This document shows, piece after piece, positions 62,009-64,000 of a stretch of 64,000 bases of DNA (position 1 is the first letter of the stretch; every line of letters starts with the position of its first letter). The notes beneath the pieces were generated by a model that saw only the letters and a list, made by a program, of their open reading frames with translations, searched no databases and was not told the DNA's origin. The translations under genes and the position numbers were made by a program. The stretch is from Thiodiazotropha sp050305635 (lineage in GTDB: Bacteria; Pseudomonadota; Gammaproteobacteria; Chromatiales; Chromatiaceae), in the NCBI GenBank assembly GCA_050305635.1, contig JBNLFS010000059.1:29931-93930 (forward strand). Direction: 5' to 3'.

Positions 62009-62782
62009 ATGGTTAGCGACACCACAGACATACCGAATTTGGGTGAAGGACGTGCGCCCGGACACATCGCCATCATCATGGATGGGAACGGACGTTGGGC
62101 GAAGAAACGGGGACTGCCCCGTTATGCCGGACATCCCGCGGGTGTCGAGGCGGTGCGTCGCATCGTCGAGGCTTGTGTGGTCTGGAAGATCCCCGTCCTG
62201 ACCCTGTTCGCGTTCAGTAGCGAGAACTGGCAGCGGCCGCGCAAGGAAGTCAGTCTGATCATGGATCTGTTCGTGCGTTCCCTCAGAAAAGAGGTGCGCC
62301 GGCTCGACCGCAACGGGGTGCGGCTACGGGTGATTGGAGACCGCAGCGCCTTTTCCCGCAAACTCCAGGACCAGATTGCGGACGCGGAAGCCCAGACCCG
62401 CGACAACACCGGCCTGCTGCTGCAGGTGGCGGCCAACTACGGGGGGCGCTGGGACATCACCCAGGCGGCGCGCCAGTTGGCGGACGCGGTCAAGACGGGT
62501 GAGTTGCAACCGGAGACGATTGACGAGCAGGCGCTCGCAAATCGTCTCTCCTTCAGTGATATTCAGGAACCCGATCTATTTATCCGCACCGGTGGTGAGA
62601 AGCGCATCAGCAATTTCCTGCTCTGGCAATGCGCCTACACCGAACTCTATTTTACCGATACGCTCTGGCCGGACTTTGGCCAAATGGATCTGCGCCTTGC
62701 CATCGAGGATTTTGCGGGACGCCAGCGTCGCTTCGGTCGCACCGGGGAACAGGTCCAGGGACAGACCGCGGAAGCCTCTTGA
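62009..62782 (+). CDS. uppS: Undecaprenyl diphosphate synthase
   Basis: A 257-residue cis-prenyltransferase that makes the C55 lipid carrier of cell-wall synthesis. HIAIIMDGNGRWAKKRGL carries the catalytic Asp and the phosphate-binding residues; FAFSSENWQRP and LFIRTGGEKRISNFLLWQ are the other conserved blocks. The RTGGEKRISNF version of the usual RTSGE.R segment is conservative. It starts 33 bases after frr. Confidence 0.96.
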   Translation: MVSDTTDIPNLGEGRAPGHIAIIMDGNGRWAKKRGLPRYAGHPAGVEAVRRIVEACVVWKIPVLTLFAFSSENWQRPRKEVSLIMDLFVRSLRKEVRRLDRNGVRLRVIGDRSAFSRKLQDQIADAEAQTRDNTGLLLQVAANYGGRWDITQAARQLADAVKTGELQPETIDEQALANRLSFSDIQEPDLFIRTGGEKRISNFLLWQCAYTELYFTDTLWPDFGQMDLRLAIEDFAGRQRRFGRTGEQVQGQTAEAS

Positions 62783-62789
62783 GTCTGCC

Positions 62790-63611
62790 ATGCTGAAACA
62801 GCGCGTCATCACCGCCCTGATTCTGGCCCCCCTGGTAATGACGGCGGTGCTGATGCTGCCAACGCTCTATGTGGCCGTCTTTCTGGCTTTGGTGGTTGCG
62901 GTGGGCAGTCGCGAGTGGGCCCGCTTGAGCGGCATCCAGGCGCCCAGCCTGCAGCTGCTCTATGCCTTGCTGATGGTGGTGGCGATGCTGGTCAGTTACC
63001 TGTCCATCCCTGAATCCTGGATTCCCTGGGTACTGGGGCTTTCCGTCCTCTGGTGGTGTACCGCGCTGTTCCGTCTGGCCCGATACCGATCGGAACCGGC
63101 TTCGGACCATTTTGCGTCGATCCAGGCGCTGGAAGGCTTCCTGGTCCTGCTGCCGGCCTGGATCGCCCTGGTGACGCTGCATCGGGTTCCTCACTTCGGT
63201 CCCGGGCTGCTGCTGTTCGTCCTGATCCTGATCTGGAGCGCCGATGTCGGGGCCTATTTCGCGGGACACCGCTGGGGACAGCACAAACTGGCCCCCCAGG
63301 TGAGCCCGGGTAAGACTCGCGAGGGTGTTTACGGGGCCATGGCCAGCGCCCTGCTGTGTGGATTGTTCCTGGTATGGTGGCTCGATATCAGTCTTGCCTC
63401 CGCGCCGCTGATCCTGTTGCTCTGCCTGATCACCATGATGCTCTCAGTGGTGGGGGATCTGTTCGAAAGCCTGCTCAAACGTCAGCGGGGGATGAAGGAC
63501 AGCGGCACCCTATTGCCTGGACATGGGGGCATGCTCGATCGGATCGACAGCCTGACCGCGGCCGCGCCGGTGTTCGTGTTCGGTCTGAGCCTGCTGGGGA
63601 AAGTGTCATGA
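62790..63611 (+). CDS. cdsA: Phosphatidate cytidylyltransferase
   Basis: 273 residues from the ATG at 62790; the longer frame inside uppS is a shadow. It has about eight membrane helices and the CDP-alcohol signature GDLFESLLKRQRGMKDSG followed by LPGHGGMLDRIDSL. It makes CDP-diacylglycerol for phospholipids. It overlaps the ispC start by four bases. Confidence 0.95.
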   Translation: MLKQRVITALILAPLVMTAVLMLPTLYVAVFLALVVAVGSREWARLSGIQAPSLQLLYALLMVVAMLVSYLSIPESWIPWVLGLSVLWWCTALFRLARYRSEPASDHFASIQALEGFLVLLPAWIALVTLHRVPHFGPGLLLFVLILIWSADVGAYFAGHRWGQHKLAPQVSPGKTREGVYGAMASALLCGLFLVWWLDISLASAPLILLLCLITMMLSVVGDLFESLLKRQRGMKDSGTLLPGHGGMLDRIDSLTAAAPVFVFGLSLLGKVS

Positions 63612-64000
63612 GAGGGTTGACCGTACTGGGTTCGACCGGTTCCATCGGGGTCAGCACCCTGGATGTGGTGGCCCGTCATCCGGACAAATACCGCGTCGTG
63701 GCGCTCACCGCCCATCGAGATGTGTCCGGTATGGCGGACCAGTGTGAACGTTTCCGGCCCAAGATCGCGGTGATGGCGGACCGTCAGGCGGCCGACCGGC
63801 TCGCGGAATTGCTGAGTCAGCGCGGTGTGCTGACCGAGGTGCTCGAAGGGCAGCGGGGGCTGGAGATCGCGGCCGCGATGCCGGAGGTCGATCTGGTGAT
63901 GGCCGCCATCGTTGGAGCGGCCGGCCTGATTCCGACCTTGGCGGCGGTGCGCGCGGGTAAGCAGGTGCTGCTCGCCAACAAGGAGGCCCTGGTGGTCGCC
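63608..64000 (+). CDS. ispC: 1-deoxy-D-xylulose 5-phosphate reductoisomerase (3' part outside window)
   Basis: The first 131 codons of DXR, which commits to the MEP isoprenoid pathway using NADPH. The N-terminal Rossmann motif LTVLGSTGSIGVSTLDVV is intact, and IVGAAGLIPTL and VLLANKEALVVA follow. It continues past the window end. An ATGA overlap couples it to cdsA. Confidence 0.95.
   Translation, partial: MRGLTVLGSTGSIGVSTLDVVARHPDKYRVVALTAHRDVSGMADQCERFRPKIAVMADRQAADRLAELLSQRGVLTEVLEGQRGLEIAAAMPEVDLVMAAIVGAAGLIPTLAAVRAGKQVLLANKEALVVA

Noticed and set aside
62334..62789. Upstream extension of the cdsA frame into uppS
   Set aside because: The extension is basic, Ser/Arg-rich shadow sequence; the ATG at 62790 begins the first membrane helix.

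Overview
The window is a GC-rich chromosomal segment of a gammaproteobacterium. The gene order map / rpsB-tsf-pyrH-frr-uppS-cdsA-ispC, the adjacent dksA and gluQ, and the presence of rsd/algQ, glnD, darP, recJ and slt70 point to this class. Bacteriohemerythrin, di-haem cytochrome c and the sortase-system set fit a marine or sediment lineage, possibly Chromatiales-like; that last step is inference. No rRNA, tRNA or CRISPR was seen.

1-12.8 kb carries a proteobacterial dedicated sortase system in two divergent blocks. On the minus strand are a histidine kinase (pdsS, cut by the window edge) and its response regulator (pdsR), preceded in transcription order by a small phosphate-binding-like protein, an outer-membrane porin-like protein and a GGDEF/EAL c-di-GMP protein. 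On the plus strand are pdsO (OmpA-like), a VIT/VWA sortase target ending in an LPQTA sorting signal, a class GN sortase, a glutamine amidotransferase and an L,D-transpeptidase. The layout suggests control of one surface protein by a two-component system next to a c-di-GMP module.

13-19 kb has cytochrome c, mrcB (PBP1b), a putative PD-(D/E)XK protein and a DinG/YoaA helicase. 19.1-22.2 kb is AT-rich and looks like a small integron cassette array: four promoterless-looking genes (secreted unknown, PhyH-like dioxygenase, DUF1330, membrane unknown), each followed by an attC-like site. One site is interrupted by an IS3 orfA relic, and no integrase is in the window. A DUF1566 lipoprotein and a repeat-rich 0.9 kb follow.

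24.8-46 kb is mixed housekeeping and accessory: bacteriohemerythrin, glutamate dehydrogenase with a pteridine-reductase-like SDR, midA, rsd, a class III cyclase-like protein, slt70, an orphan glcF, a thioesterase, a Sel1 protein, a 611-residue PilZ-like protein, a GST, dsbA, a SET-domain protein and an orphan batD. 46-64 kb is mostly core: recJ-darP, dksA-gluQ, a HAD phosphatase overlapped by an aminotransferase, cysZ, glnD, and map divergent from the rpsB to ispC operon for translation, UMP kinase and the start of isoprenoid and phospholipid synthesis.

Intergenic regions hold several dispersed repeats: a roughly 100-bp element in two copies 28 kb apart, a hairpin family in two copies, and a 94-bp tandem duplication that runs over the stop codon of the glutamate dehydrogenase gene.
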